From contig JAGYXB010001010.1 of assembly GCA_022495005.1 (NCBI GenBank), positions 992,001-1,056,000 on the forward strand: a stretch of DNA of 64,000 nucleotides, given 5' to 3'. Below the pieces are notes generated by a model. The model worked only from the letters and a program-made list of their open reading frames with translations. It was not told the origin of the DNA and did not search any database. Below, piece after piece: positions 32,501 through 47,500 of this stretch (its first letter is position 1; each line of letters begins with the position of its first letter). The stretch is from Rhyacophila brunnea. Its lineage: Eukaryota; Arthropoda; Insecta; Trichoptera; Rhyacophilidae. A program made the translations under genes and the position numbers.

Positions 32501-35500
32501 GGTATTTCCTATTGAATACCGGTACATATTTGTGAAATATATGAAAAAATAGAAGTATCTACTAATTAATATAAATATAAAATTCTCTTTAAAACATCAA
32601 TATTGCATAGAAAAAATATCTAAATATGTACACCTAGATATTATAGTATGTAAACCTTTAAAAATAGGTGAGGTAAGATATGGTAGACATAATGATGTTT
32701 ACAAATACTTAGTAGTTGAATGATTTGCACTTCTTCGAATGATCTTTCAATAAATTTATTGAAGTGATCTTAGATGCGTATGTGCCCCACTGATAATTCC
32801 ACGTAATGTTTTATTAGCTTATTGCACTTTTTACACTTACACGTCGAATAGCAATGGAAGTAAACCAGACATCGCGTAACCCCACAAAAAAATTCAGTTT
32901 TGTTAAACCTTTTATGTTAGTTACTACATTTTGTTTCCACTTTCAATACCGAATATATCGGTATTGTCTGATTTTTAAATTTTATATAGTATATTTATAT
33001 AGTATTTCGATATCAAAAAATTCTGAGATACTGGTTTTGTAATACCGGTATTTCAATCCCTAATTTGATTAGACTTTCTTTTAAATAAGCTAAGTAGTTT
33101 ATACCTATTTTTGTCTTCGAGACATTTCTATTTAAAAACTAATTTGCTGCTTTTAAAGCAAGCGTTTGAATCCTATCCAGGAAAAGTCCCCGTTAATGGT
33201 CACATGTGCTTTCTATACGAAATTGTTGCTTTTGTGACCCAATATATTAGAATATGCAAGAATAATTTAATGCTGAATCAATTATTATTTTTGTCAAGGA
33301 TTATCGCAATATAGAATCATCATTAAGTTTCGGTCAAGAATCTATCATTACCGCACGGTCAAGGTTAACCTATTCATTATAATTCCGATTTGAGAGGAAC
33401 CGTCGATAGTAAGTTTATCATGTCACTGACAACTAGTACGCTGTACGGGTCAGGGTTACTTTTTGGATTAAATTAATCAATTATAATTTTATTTATAATA
33501 CATAATAATTCGACAAATTTATATACTTCATTAAATAATAAAAGTTATACTTCTTAATATACAGTGACTTGATAATGAAATGGTTTTGTATGGCAATATA
33601 TCATTATAATTATAAATAAAATGCTTTAAAAAATAAACTTCACAGCTGGCAGTTTTGATTGAATATTTATTTTCATATTTTATAAAGTGCTTGCTATCTT
33701 TTTATTGACATGTTTAAAGAAATTTATTTCCAAAATATATTTAGACTTTTGATGGCACAATTTTGAGTAGAAAACTTGTTGAATCCGTATGCACTAACAT
33801 TTGATAAGTTATTAATACAATAAACGCAAATGTTTATAGATAATAGATTTGAGATGGAATTTTAAAAAAACTGCGCGTACTCAAATTTTGCTCTTAGTCC
33901 TTAGTTGAATTATAAGTAAGTAAAATAACGTTATAACTATCTAAAAAATGGGTTACTCCTGATACCAACTATAAATGATATTAACATTCCTTAATATCAT
34001 TTACAAAGATCGTAGCCATTTATTGAAAAAAATTGAAAATATTCATTAGCGTGGTTATTATTTATTTATAATTAGATATTACATTTGGATTAGTTGCTAA
34101 ATTAATAAAATCTATCACCTGGAAAGTGAATAATGCGAGTTTTTGTCGCACTCTCATATTTTCAAGATTTTTAAAAATCATGAATCTTGAATACCTACAT
34201 TATTTTATCTATAAAATTACCTTGTTTTTACCCGCGAGACAATAGGCATATTAGAAAAAATGTTTGTGTAAATAAATTAACGTAGTAACGCGCACCAGAA
34301 AGCCATTTTATTTAATATTAAATTTCATGTCAGCATTGTTTTACGACATAAATAACGGGAAGAAAGTTGTATTGTTGAGATAAAGGAATGTAGATTAAAT
34401 ATTTTCTGTATACAGATTGTCACTTTCATTTTTAAGACTCCCTGTTTATCCCGTTTTAGTCTCGGCGTATTTCTTTTGTAAGGCGATTTTTCATAGACGA
34501 AGTCAAATAATATTATAGTGCCTACACATCTACCTCAACATTTTCTTTTGGTATACCGGAAAATATTTATAGAAGCTATATTGTTATAATGCTATTCTAA
34601 TTTGAATAAATTTGAATAAAATCAGAGCCAGTGTGTATCAAGTCCATATTTACCAAGCTTAGGTCTAAATTATCATATTTTAAACCCGACTCACCTTTTG
34701 AAAAACCAAAAATTATAAAATCATAAATCTGTAAGTAAGTAAATTAACATCGAGAAAAAGACAATACTGTAATTACGTTTTACCAATAATATTCATTTCG
34801 GATTTAAGATACACTAGCTCTCGGGTACATAAATAATATTATATATAACATATTATATTATCAGGGTTATAATTATTTGAGCAGCTTATTTTAAATTTTT
34901 GTAATAAAAATGTCGTTATGTATTTCATTATTAATATGAATGTTTAGTTTTAACATTAGTTTCTTTTTAGTATACTATTTTCAAATTAGAAGAATGTGGC
35001 GATTTTTGTTGCTAAATAAACCGTTTAATGCAATAAATTGATGCAATATTTTTTTTTTACTTTTTAGCATTTATTTATATAATTTATTTCATCGGTTTCT
35101 AAAAAAATCAGGTTTTGGAAATAGATGCCCGAATTATTTTGTACAACGTCACGGTTATGTAAATACATAATAATTATAAAGCATTACATCAATAATTCGT
35201 GGGTCGGGATGTGAAGTCAGATAAGTCACAAATTGTCATTTTGAGATATAGCAAAAACAAAGTTCAAAAAATTCCCTACATTCCCCTAATTATAGTTATG
35301 TTTTTTTATGAGTAACAAATCAAAGTACATGTAATTGGCTTTCAATTATATGTCCTAGAAGTATTCTAACTATTTTGTGTCATTAAAATTTAATTGGTTT
35401 AAAAAAAAGGGAATTCACTTACCTGGATTTGCACAAAAAATGATTGACTTACCTTACTACGCACAAAGCAAAATTATCATTTTTTCATGTAAATCCGACT

Positions 35501-38500
35501 AATATTAGCAATAAAACACACATTTATACATAAATCTTATTGGTTTATTGAACAAAATATTATATAAATTTAAAATTAGAATTTTTATAACTTATTTTTA
35601 CTTTAATGTTATTTAAGTAGTGAAAAGGCACACAAACCTGAATATTATAAAGGTTCATCGTTATCATTAAACTTCAGTACGGATTTCTTCAATTGTAGCA
35701 GGTTAAATATCCCTGACTGTCTCAGATGTCTCAAGTGACTCATAAAATTCTCTATAATAAGGTGAAATGTATGGAAGTAAGTCTATCAAATCTTTCGTCT
35801 TGTCTCGTCTATGTATGAAATTTCTTAAAATGCAGTCGTCTCGTCGAGAGTTCTTTTAAATTTCACTATTCCCGGTTCGTGTTTGTTGAATTAAAGCCAC
35901 TTAACATCTCTCCAAACAAACTTATTCCCATATGTGTCTATACGATACGAGTACCTAGTTAAAAAAATCTGCCCGAGTTATTTTAGTGACTTGAAAAGGA
36001 TTTTCTTTGCAGTCTCGCATATTGATTTGGCCCAATCATGAGGATGTTCGATCGTTCCACCAAATGTCTTTTTTTTCTTCTCAATTATGCGATGGTCACT
36101 ATCGCACTCCATATGTGTGTGGCCAGGGACTAAAATGTTTTAATCAATTTTGTTTCAAGTCTCAGAATGTTTCACTGCTATCATGCACATTACAGCTACG
36201 TGGATATTTTTGTTTTGACCCGCACATCTATCAGAATACATGATCACATGCTTAATATTACCATGTATCCCCTTGGTTAAGTATTTGAACAGGCATGCAG
36301 CGATATCGTTAGCTTCAACATCTATGTTAGCTTCTCTATTAGCAAGAGCCTCATGGCATACAAAGCAATATCCCTGGTTATTATCACAATCATGCACTGT
36401 CAAAATGTCGTTTGTAAAAAGCCAAGGAACTTTCAACAACTGGTGTGGGCATACATTGCTGCATGTCAAATGTTACAATTTGGCAAGAGGAATCTTGCAA
36501 GTACTCTTTATCACAACTCTTAGCTGAATATGCAAAGTCAGCTTCGTCGTGATATGATGCTCTTTCAATTCCTCACGATTTTTATTTCTTTCTTCATCAT
36601 CGGTGGAATTATTAATTTGTATACATGTATATAAGTTTATCGCATTTTTGGCAAGTATCCTTATTTAGCCGTTTCAATGTTAAGTTCATGCCATGGAATA
36701 TTTCTGCGTATAAACGAATATTGATGGGATTACATCTAATACTCTTCAAATATTGAGAATACATCACAGTTATTGTCAAATGTGGCGGTAAGTATTTTCT
36801 GACAGTCACATATGTGTCTTTGCTATTTGCCTAACTTGTTCGAGATCTTTGTTTTTAGGGATATTTTTCCTCTTGTATCTTCTTGAATGAGTATACCGGA
36901 AGCAGTCGCACGTTTTTTTTCTTCAAAACATGTTCAAAAAAATTGTGACTTTCACTTAAAGTTTTTAATGTACAACCTTTACAAATTGGTTTCCGTAACA
37001 GTACAACAGTCAAGTAATATTGAACTGTTACTTCGCAAAAATGTTGTTTTCCTGGTTCGCTTTGTCTGATACGACTTTTTCCATATTCATAACTTTCATT
37101 ATATTTACATTGTAACTTTTGCCAGTAATTCGTGCAACTTCTTTATCATTTCTGGAGGCTTTTGTATCATCCTTTAAGTTACGTTTTTGGTGATTATTTC
37201 TTCTGAATCGAGAACGAGGTTCATAGCTTAAAACAACGTTGTGCTGTGTAATCGTGGAAGCATTATTTAAGCATGATGGGTGTGGTGTGGTTCTTCAATG
37301 TTGGTAAATTAGACTAATAATTCTTGAATATTAATATCAGGATCTTTTATGAATCGTCAACATACAAGTTATTGGAGTATGTGGTTGAATCTAGAAGCAA
37401 GATTATTTGTTTGGATATTGTTTACGTGTTTTTAGATTTAAATAAATCAAATTCGATAAATTTGGTATATTTTTATAATTTACTAATAATACACATACTT
37501 ATTTATATAAGTCATAATTTATTAAAATATGACTATTTTACTAACGTTCTGTTATTTTTTTTTTCAAAATTTCTCAAAATATCTTAAAAAAATCGTTAGA
37601 TTCACCAAGATCAACAGTGAGTAGGTATGACGTTTGAAGATAAGCCAACCATGAGTAGTAAGGTAAGTCACACAAAACGTTGACTTATCTGACTACTCAT
37701 GTGACTTAACTGTGTACACACCCCGTAAAATAAAAAATATGTTTAGACTGAAAATGCATCTCGCTAATGGTGAGACGTACGACTTATCTGACTATACAGA
37801 ACGAAAGATTATTTTTTTTTTAGTATAGTGGCATTCATATCTCATTTTTGCTGTTTTGTGACTTACCTGACTACACATCCCGACCCACGAATTGTAATTT
37901 GTTGTTAGTACGAATTATAAGTTTTGTGTTAGTATAATTTTATAACAAGAGGTATAATATAACCAAAGGGAACCCCGAGTAAAAAAGTCTTAAGCACATC
38001 GATAAATCAAATCAAAACTATACACGAATAATTGTGATAGGTAAGTGTATATAATCATAAAAAAATATTTTCCCTATCAATAAGGTAGAAAAGGGGTGAT
38101 CAATTGTATAATATCTAACTGTTCCTATATTTTAAATAACATTATAAATGCTTAATAATAATTTGAGAAAAGCCAATTAATTTCTGAATTGGATTAGGTA
38201 CCAGATTAATATTACGAGAATAGGCACCGACCTAATTAAATAGACAAATGTTTCCCATGCTGTGGTACGCGTACACCTGGCTGTACGCTGGTGGTCGTCT
38301 ATATTCGTGAAACATTTGTTTTAAAATGTACGCCACGCAAATAGACCCTTTAGAGAGAAATTAATGTTTTACAATAATTTTATCTAACGTTAAAGGTGGC
38401 ATATGTTAACAATTAGACAATAGGCCTCATACACCAATTATTTCCAAAAGTAGAATATACCGGTTAAATAAATAGTTATCCAAGTTCTGGTACAAATTTA

Positions 38501-41500
38501 TTTTTTACACAAAATAAAGTCAGTGTTTTACGAGTTGTATAGCATTCGGCCCCATTTTCTTAGAACCGCATTATTTAACAAATAGAAATCTTACGATTCT
38601 GGCCACAAAAAGTCAGTTATCATTTGCCTATAGAGCAGCGATTTACAAACTGGGGGGCGCGCCAAAGGGAGGCGTGAAAAGTTTAACAAAATAGTGTAGG
38701 CACGAGTTTGCAGTGTGCAAGTGCATAGTTAATAACACGGCAGCTAATTATAAACTACATAACAACAGTTCTATAAAAGTTAGGTTGTTTGCAAACCTGT
38801 ATGAAGATATGGAGACTAATTTTATTATAAGCACCTCATTTCTATACTATTGTCCGTGGCCTCCACAAGATGGGGACTGACAGGGCTCCAGCCTGGGGGC
38901 CCGGCGCTGCGGATCGACTAGTTAAGTGAGATAAACACACACCACAATTCCGTTCTATCAGTAAATAAAAGTTGCCTGCGGCGCTGTTTCGTTTAAAGAC
39001 TACTAACCTTTCATAATATATGCGTCTGTCTGTGTGATACAAGCAATGCAAGTAGGCACTGTTACCGTTAGTAACATCATATTTATGCGAAACGGAATTT
39101 TCTGCATTAGATGCAATGAAATCCATATATCGAGCCCGTTTAGTAAAAAAAGCACTCTTTGTGTAAAATGTATTTAATGAAATAATGGGGGGGGGGGGTG
39201 GGCGCCAAGATTAGATTTTTTTAAAAAGGAAGGCGTAGTAACGTAAAGTTTGGAAACCATTGCTATAGAGGACGCCATTGACCGTGACGGTCGCACACTC
39301 ATTTTCGAACAAGTATAGCCCGATGACGTCTCCAGTTCAAAAACCGCACCAAACAGTAACTTTTGCAGAATATCATGGCCTCTCCTGAGTTACTTGTAGG
39401 ATTTTTTCGCCCCAAACACGGCAGTTTTCCTTATTAACACAGTCAGTGTTCAGAGCACGCCTGGCGTGTAGCCCTTAGATACACATACATTCACTGCTGA
39501 CAAGTTAATTACCACATTTAATTATCATGCTAATTGCTACATGCCAGGCATGTCTTGAACACTGACCAAGTTGTGGTAATTAACTGGTCAGCAGTGGCTG
39601 TGTCAACATAATTAATATCCATTGATGTGAAAATGTGCCTCATCACAGAAGATGATTTTCTTTGAAAAATCATCATCGGTTGCCTACTCTTCCAAGCCCC
39701 AATCGGCAAATCTGCGATGTTGCCCGTAGTCGTGTGGCCCGAGTTCTTGTATAAGCTGGATATTATACGGATGTAGTCGTATGATGGGCAAAGTTGCTGC
39801 GATCTATTTGGAATCGATATTCCTGGTACTTCGGCCACATTTTCGAGTACCAACAGTAGCCATGTTTTCACGTAAATGTGCTGAACTAATACTTAGGTAC
39901 CTACACATGTCAGACAATCCAATATAAAGTGTTATCCAATATATATTTTTTGGTTAAATTATAAACTTTTTAATTAAGTAATTTATTATAAACGTTCCGT
40001 ATGTTTAATGAGACTCAAGGTCATGTTCTTAATATAAATAAATATACTGAGTTGATGCAGGTACTCGTATGTACATGCTATTCAATTATTAATTGTTAAA
40101 AATGCTCTCTGTTTTTAATGAGGTGGAATAATTACATTAATTATTATCAAATAGTATTATTTTATGAGGCATTTTAAATAACTACCTATTTAGTAGTTAG
40201 CCAAATACAAAAAATAAATAAACAATATTTGAGCCGCAAAAAATCTTTAAACTACCTACCGAACGTTTGATAATAAAGTTGTGATTATATTACGCTGCAT
40301 GTCGTGTACTATAACGTGACGTCACAGTAATGTGCCGCTATGGAAAAAAAAGTGTATAATGTCGTTTAAATGTTACTAGACTAATGCTCCCATCCCGTGG
40401 CACATTTTGAACCTTTAGACGAACATTGTCAGTTAGCAAAATCTACCAAAATCACCAGAACAACAATGAATTTACCTCACATTGTACCGAAATAAATGTT
40501 TTTTTTATCATTTTCTACATGCCTACACATTTTCGACTCATGTCAAATCGCGTGTTTTTTGTTTTTAGCTTTTGGCACAATGTATTTTCTATAAGAATGT
40601 TGTCTATTATCTATGGTCGGCAGGTTGGGTTCTGTTATTTATATATTATCTATGAATTCAATATCGCAAGTAATTTTAACGTACGCACACATAGAAACTA
40701 TTAAAATCAATTGAAATTAGCATGAATAATGAAAAGCAATACAAAATACTAATACATTTGAGTTGGCACTCTGCATCATAGAATTCACAGAGGTGGTGAT
40801 CGTTCAAAATATTCTGCAAAATGACGAAACCATAAACTAAATTTTTAGCCGTCACAGCGTGACAGTACGCAATGTGCATCATACTATTATAATCACAGCT
40901 TAATGTTTTTTACTTAATATAATGAGCATCTAATATATTACCATATATTATATCAAACTTAAGATATACCTAATTCAATATTATGTTCATCTATGATAAT
41001 AAAGCTTTATTTTAATTTTAGGTGTGTGGCCATGGACAATAGAGGATATGGGGAATCTTCTAAACCTTCAAATTTAAAGGACTACGCTATAGGCAACATG
41101 GTAGAAGATATCAAGGAATTAGCATTATATTTGGGTAAAACATTTCTCTCTCGCGTACCTATTCTAAGAAGGTGTGATCAATTTCTCTTGTGTACCACTG
41201 TATCATGACATTGCATATTAGTTCATCGGTATTCAAAATTACCAAATGAATAGAATGACGTCGATTACGTCGTGTCTACTTGCTCGTGTACACACACAAG
41301 TTGACAACATATATTTTATAAACTGATATTCTGCAGAATCGTCTATAAACTCTCGCGAAAAAACTAATAAAACTATTGTAAGATCAAAAATTCATTATTA
41401 CTACGATCAAAATATACTATGATAATATTTCATATGACTACGTTAAGGGGGGACATGCTCAGCGTAGGTCAAAATGGAGCTTTTATTTTATTTTCAAAGG

Positions 41501-44500
41501 ATGATCCTGGACATTCCTTAAACTTTGTAGATAATCTATTTATATAATTTTGAAACCTTATTATCCTTTATATTTATTTTAAACATTTGATGACTGCATA
41601 AAGTATTTTATTACATAAAATAGTACTCTTTTAAACCTTTCGCTCAAATGTTTTAGAATATAGTCATATTTCAGTACATAAATGTGCAGTGGTGTTAAAA
41701 TTTTTTACATTTATTAATTTTTAAACGCATTTATAAAACCATCAGTAGATATAATTTATGTCGACATTATTATAGTGAAATATTTACGATAAAAAATTAT
41801 ATTGATAATCTCTGTGATCCCAAATTTGACAAGAATATTTATATATAAGAATTATTATTCAAAAAATGGGCAAGATTCACACATTTGAAGATAATTAAAA
41901 AGATACTAATTATAAGCTATGTCTTTGACCATTCAAGTGTGATAAACATCCTACGAATAATGATTGCTTTATAATAATTATTGACCTAAGAATAAGGTAG
42001 TTTATTTTTTTAAATACGCCATTTCTTTTGGCATTCCCCAGTGATTAAGCTACAACATACGGCCGTAGCCATAAATTGACAAATTAAAACTGAAGTAAGG
42101 AGTAAGATCATGTTAACGCGCATGTTTGAACATGTACCTAACTGAAAAAAAATCTTTTTTTAAACGGTTCTAAAAAACGGTTCGGTATTCTAAAAAAGTA
42201 GAGCGAGAGGTTTAAAAGAATACTATTTTATGTAATAAAAATACTTTATGCAGTCATCAAATATTTAAAATAAATATAAAGGATAATAAGGCTTCAAAAT
42301 TCTTCTGAAGTATAATTATCGGATATAACGTTATGCATTTTTTTTAAAGAAATCTCATTGAAAGATATCGCGTTATAAATACAATTAAAAACTTATTTTG
42401 AAAGAGGCAAGCGAACAAAATAGTTTTACTCGATCACTATGATGATTCAAAGTTCTACAGAGCTCGCTACCCAACAATAGTACCTACCCGATGTTAATTT
42501 CATATATTTTTTATATTTACTCTAGGTATGCAGGCAAAATAAATGCATGGATGCCACGATGGCCGCGCGGCTTAAGCATTGGCCTTTGGCGTCGTGAGTC
42601 CCAGGTTCGAATCCTGGGTTTGGCAAAAAGTAAACTTATTGTTTTTCAATTTTTTCAATGTACTTACCATTTTGCAGCATAAAACTTTTACAATATAGTG
42701 GTAAGCAATGAAATAATAACATTAAATTCATTTTTGAAAAACACATACGTGTATGCTTTCTTGATACCAAAAATACCGGTATTTTGAATTTTTGAAACCG
42801 GTATGTCGGTATTGATAAATAATTGAATACCGGTATTGCAATCCCTAATAATAGATAACAAAATTCAATAAAGAAAACTTGCCTTAGTGATTTTAATATT
42901 ATTCGTAATTGTTATTGTAAATTTATGAATCCTGTCGTTGATGGGAACAGGAAAATAATTCAAGTGTTTAAAGAACTTTCGTGGCAATTATTACTGACTG
43001 ACACGTAGTCTTTTCCGGTCGAGCGCGAATCTTGTTATTTCTTCCGGAGAGTAACGCTAAATTGCTTTCTCGTTGATTTATATTGTTCCTGATCCAATCA
43101 ATATTGACACTTCGAAATTGATAGTCTTCCGCGTGGATGCATGCCATCGACACATTTTTAATCTACTTAATTGAAAAGTTTTCATAAAGAAAAAAAAATA
43201 TAGCACAAGCAGTCATGCATTTTCAATAAGAATAAAAAATACTCATCATCATTATTCGTAGCGGGTTGGACTCTGGTTTTCTTCAGTCCGGTCTATCCTC
43301 CACCGCATCTAAGCACTGCAATTCGGGTCTCCCAATACTCCTCCGCCTAGATGACTTTGTATCAACAACTTTCAGAACTGGTTGGTCTAGGTTTATTCGG
43401 GTCTAGGATGATTCTGCGCCGGGACAACTGGGCGCCACGCAATCGAATGAAATTCGAAAATAAATAGACATTCGTGAAAAATAGGTACCTACCTACTTTT
43501 AAAATATATATTTAATATTATTATTTATATTAAAATTGTTATATTATCATTTAATACCTGGTGAGAATTAAAATATGCACACGTAAATAATTATTTAATT
43601 GTGCCAACGAGAAGAGAGTTATTTTAGTTTTATGTAAAGCCTCAAACATGATAATTCTCAATCCGCAATAAAAAACATTATGCTAAGAGCAAAATTAATT
43701 AAAACTACTAAGCAGTAGACAGAAACTGATTAGAATTCCTCGTACTTTCTGTATAAAATCGTAACGAACGTCTATTTATTTTATTCGACAGTGTGGTACC
43801 CAAAAGTGTGGTATATCCATATAAATCCCATTTTAGTCAAGAAATTGTAATGGTCGTCACTGTTCGTAATGATTGCAATGATAAATACTACATTTTTAAA
43901 TCTTTTGTAAATTTATGGTGACTATATTTACACCCACGATGGCCGCGTGGCCTAAGCGCTGGCCTCTCGTGTCGAGGGTCCCAGGTTCGAATCCTGGGTC
44001 TGGCAAGTACGCATATTGTTTTTAAATTTGTGTATGAGTCAGAGTATGGACCCAATAGGTTGAGCAAGTGGCTGACACCCATTTCTCATAAAAATAAAAA
44101 TCTGTTAATACAAACTTCCACTCTGTGGAGGCTCATAATATGATCCTATTAGGATCGGACATGGTCAAAAGAAAAAGAAAGAATATTTCCTTGATGAGAT
44201 AGAGGACGGTTTAAAAAAAAACAATTTTTCATTAATCACAACATAATAAGGTAATATAATCAGTTGACTTATGTTTACCATTTTTCCCGGGACAAGAATG
44301 CAAAATAAATGACAGGTTTATTTAGGTTTTGCTTGGGATAAGGTGTCGTTTTCTGAGACGATTCCGGCCAACCCAGGACGGTTGACATTCTTAATTCGCA
44401 GTCGTGACTCGTGAATTATCTTGCCGGAATAACGGAAATAAAGTATGGTTTGTAAATTAAAGGACAGAATTAAGGTTTTCATATATACAAATATACCAAA

Positions 44501-47500
44501 CCGAAGGTAATTGCACTGACATATAGCACAAATGGTTCCCGACCATCATACCTACATTAATTACCAAAAGCAATGCAACGTTATTATCTAACTTGATTTA
44601 AATTGAAAATATTGTATCCATTAATAGAAAAATAGCTAGATCATTCTACTGGCAAGCAAATGTGGCGAAGGGTGGAGGTAGGCTGTTAAGATTCGACACA
44701 AATATTGTACAATAAACTTTGTCAGCCATTCGTATTTGTTTTTATTTAATTAATACCACAATTATTTACATATGCTATTGGTCAGTTCTAAAAAATCAAT
44801 TAAGCCATGCCTAAACCAAATCATAATAGTTTAATAGTCTAAATAATAGTTTTAGTATGTTATGGACGATTCGACAAAATAATGTGCACTTTTCATTCAT
44901 ACTTAATTTACATTAATTAAGAATACATATTTTTAGTTTTTTTAAATTCATTAAGCCCTGCCCAAACCAAACCATTGTAGATAAACAATATTATTCTATC
45001 TAAAAATATCCAAAATTATGTATGGTTTAATGGAAAAATTTTAGATATTTTATAGACAGACGATTATTTTTTGACTATAATCTATTATGGCTTGGTTTCG
45101 CAATTTTTAGTTGAATTTAAAAAAAACTAACTAACACCATCTGTAAATTGTAGACTTGTGACAATGATAACAAATACATATGACTCACAAAGTTTATTGT
45201 GGACTTTTATGTCTGATCTTAACAGCCTACCTCCACCATTCGCCACTGCGATATATGTGTATTTTAATCATACTGTTGAATGGTTAAAATTTTACATCCA
45301 ATTATTCTATAATATATCATCAAGAAGAATACTTTACTCCATATTTTACAATATTATTTTAGCTATTGAATGTTCTAAATATGTTATTTAAAAAAATACC
45401 AAATCCAAATATTTTCTTGTAGTTTTGTTTAATAAACCTTGAAAAACTTTGATATTTTGAAAAAATATAGGAAAGCTGAAAAATACGTACCACGTACGTA
45501 AATAAGTACCTGACGTGTTATGAGTGCTGCATTTTCACTACACAGTGGTTAATATTTAAGAAACTGTAGAAGTAATAAATAATTGATTTTTAATTATTCC
45601 TTTACAGGACGCAAACGCTTCACATTGGTAGGTCACGACTGGGGTGCACTGATTACTTGGAAGTTCGTGGATAAATATGGCGAGGAAATGTTGGAGAAAT
45701 TCGTCGCTTTGAGTGGTCCGAGCAGTGAGGTCTGGGAAAAGCTCGTCCTCTCCGAATGGTGGCAGTTTAGAAACTCTTGGTAAGATGATATTCCGGTAAT
45801 TTTTCATAATATTAATATTTTTTTTTCGACCATGTCCAATCCTAATAGGATCATATGGGCCTCCACAGAGTAGAGGTTTGTATTAACAGATTTTGTTTTT
45901 TACAAGAAAAGGATGTCAGCCTCTTGATCAACCTATTAGGTCCATACCCAGACAGACACAAATTGAAAAACAATATGTGCAGGATTCGAACCTGGGACCC
46001 ACGGCATGATAGTCCAACACTTAAGACGCGCGGCCACTGTAGGCGTTAATAAAAAATATTATTAATTACTCTAATTAAACCGATCACTTCCTCTGGTAGG
46101 TATTACCCGGAAACGTCATCGAACATCACCGATTGATACTGTTTGAGTATAATATATTGGGTTAAAAACCGTGAGAAAAAACGCAAAAGATATTAACGTA
46201 ATCAGAAGCACACAAAAAAATGGTTTGGGGCGGTCCATTTTGAAAAATTATCCATAATATTTATTTATTGTTTTAAAGCGGGGGAGGGGCGGGGTTAATA
46301 AGATTTAACAGGCGCCACTGACATACACATTTATATGTATTTACACACATAGTTTCTCGTCGCTTTAATCGCGGAATACCATAATTTTCCAGGTAGGTAC
46401 ATTCTCCATACTTGGACACCCTACACTTTGAGTCTAGCATGGCCTGCCGGTGTAATGGATGTTAATCTATAGCCATTGTGAGCTGTCTCATCCACAAGTG
46501 GCTATCGAATGCGTTTATGCCATAAATAAATCTTTAAGGCATTTATGTCATCCGCGTTGTCTATTTTTTAGACATGTCGCATCGCAATATTAAAGCAAAC
46601 ATTAGATGATCCAGATAGTTTAACATATTTATAAGTGTCACGGGTCTTCAAGTGGCCGCAGGTCTTGTGTATCGTAGAATACCGATAGGAGTGGGGCAAC
46701 CCCTTTGAGAAGGCTGCTTGACAGTCAAACCATCCGGGTCAACTAACATGCCATTTACCTAAATAATTTCTATCTTTTCCGTTTTTGTGGAGGCTCCTGT
46801 TAAACAAGTTTCGAAGGATCATAAGTAAAGACGGTGCACAAATCCATCTTCCCAAGGTAGGTGCACATTATTGGGATCGAAAAACCCAGTGTTGACAACG
46901 ACCAAGTCCGTTTTACGTTAGATTAAAACTTATATACGTTGAGCAAGTGGTTGACATCCATTTCTCGTAAAAACAAAATCTTTTAATACAAACCTCCACT
47001 TTGTGGAGGCCCATATGATCCTATTAGGATCGGACATGGTCGAGAAATGATTTTAGGCCATTTCCTATGTACGTTCTTTATGCCGTGCGTTTCTTCCGAC
47101 GATTATTTTACCACGCCCCGTTGTGTTCACAGTCGAATCCCCGCATTTCCTCACATCCATTTTTCAGATCCAGACAATTGTGAAATGAACATTTGTGTGC
47201 GATCTATTACACCCACAAGTGGTTGTTGTGTGGGAGCAGCCTAAAACTATATTCACATCAATTTGGACAATGTTTAAATATTAACAGGTGGTTATCCCTT
47301 GTCAAACCGGAATTGTGTGTTTCGCTTCGACATACTTTTTTGGGATATTCTTCCTGTTTAGATATATTTTCTAGAATAATCGAAATGCAAATAGGTGTGA
47401 CGAGGGTACCGACGAGAGTGTTTTTTAACGAACATTTTATAAATAACGGATAACGTATTACGAACACGCATGAAAAGAAATGTTTAATTTATTTTTCATC

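Larger units (their letters stand above)
38505..39880 (-). pseudogene. Tc1/IS630-related transposase relic, split by a hAT insertion
   Basis: Minus-strand blocks: EVPGISIPNRSQQLCPSYD (about 39,830), DDDFSKKIIFCDEAHFHING (about 39,650-39,600, first catalytic Asp in CDEAHFH), KVTVWCGF, a stop, TGDVIGLYLFENE and VTVNGVLYS (39,400-39,270). Beyond the inserted hAT element come QMITDFLWPE (38,625-38,596) and an eroded QDGATCHT equivalent (ENGAECYTTRKTL, about 38,540). The family is the insect transposase type often annotated with a DUF4817 N-terminal domain. Between 39,435 and 39,600 the coding sequence is replaced by a local inverted duplication. Confidence 0.8.

Noticed and set aside
38842..39126. 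Minus-strand frame of 94 codons
   Set aside because: It lies inside the short hAT element; no zinc-finger or hAT dimerisation motif is seen.
47050..47470. Three overlapping short frames
   Set aside because: No motif, no matching splice phases with the hydrolase gene.
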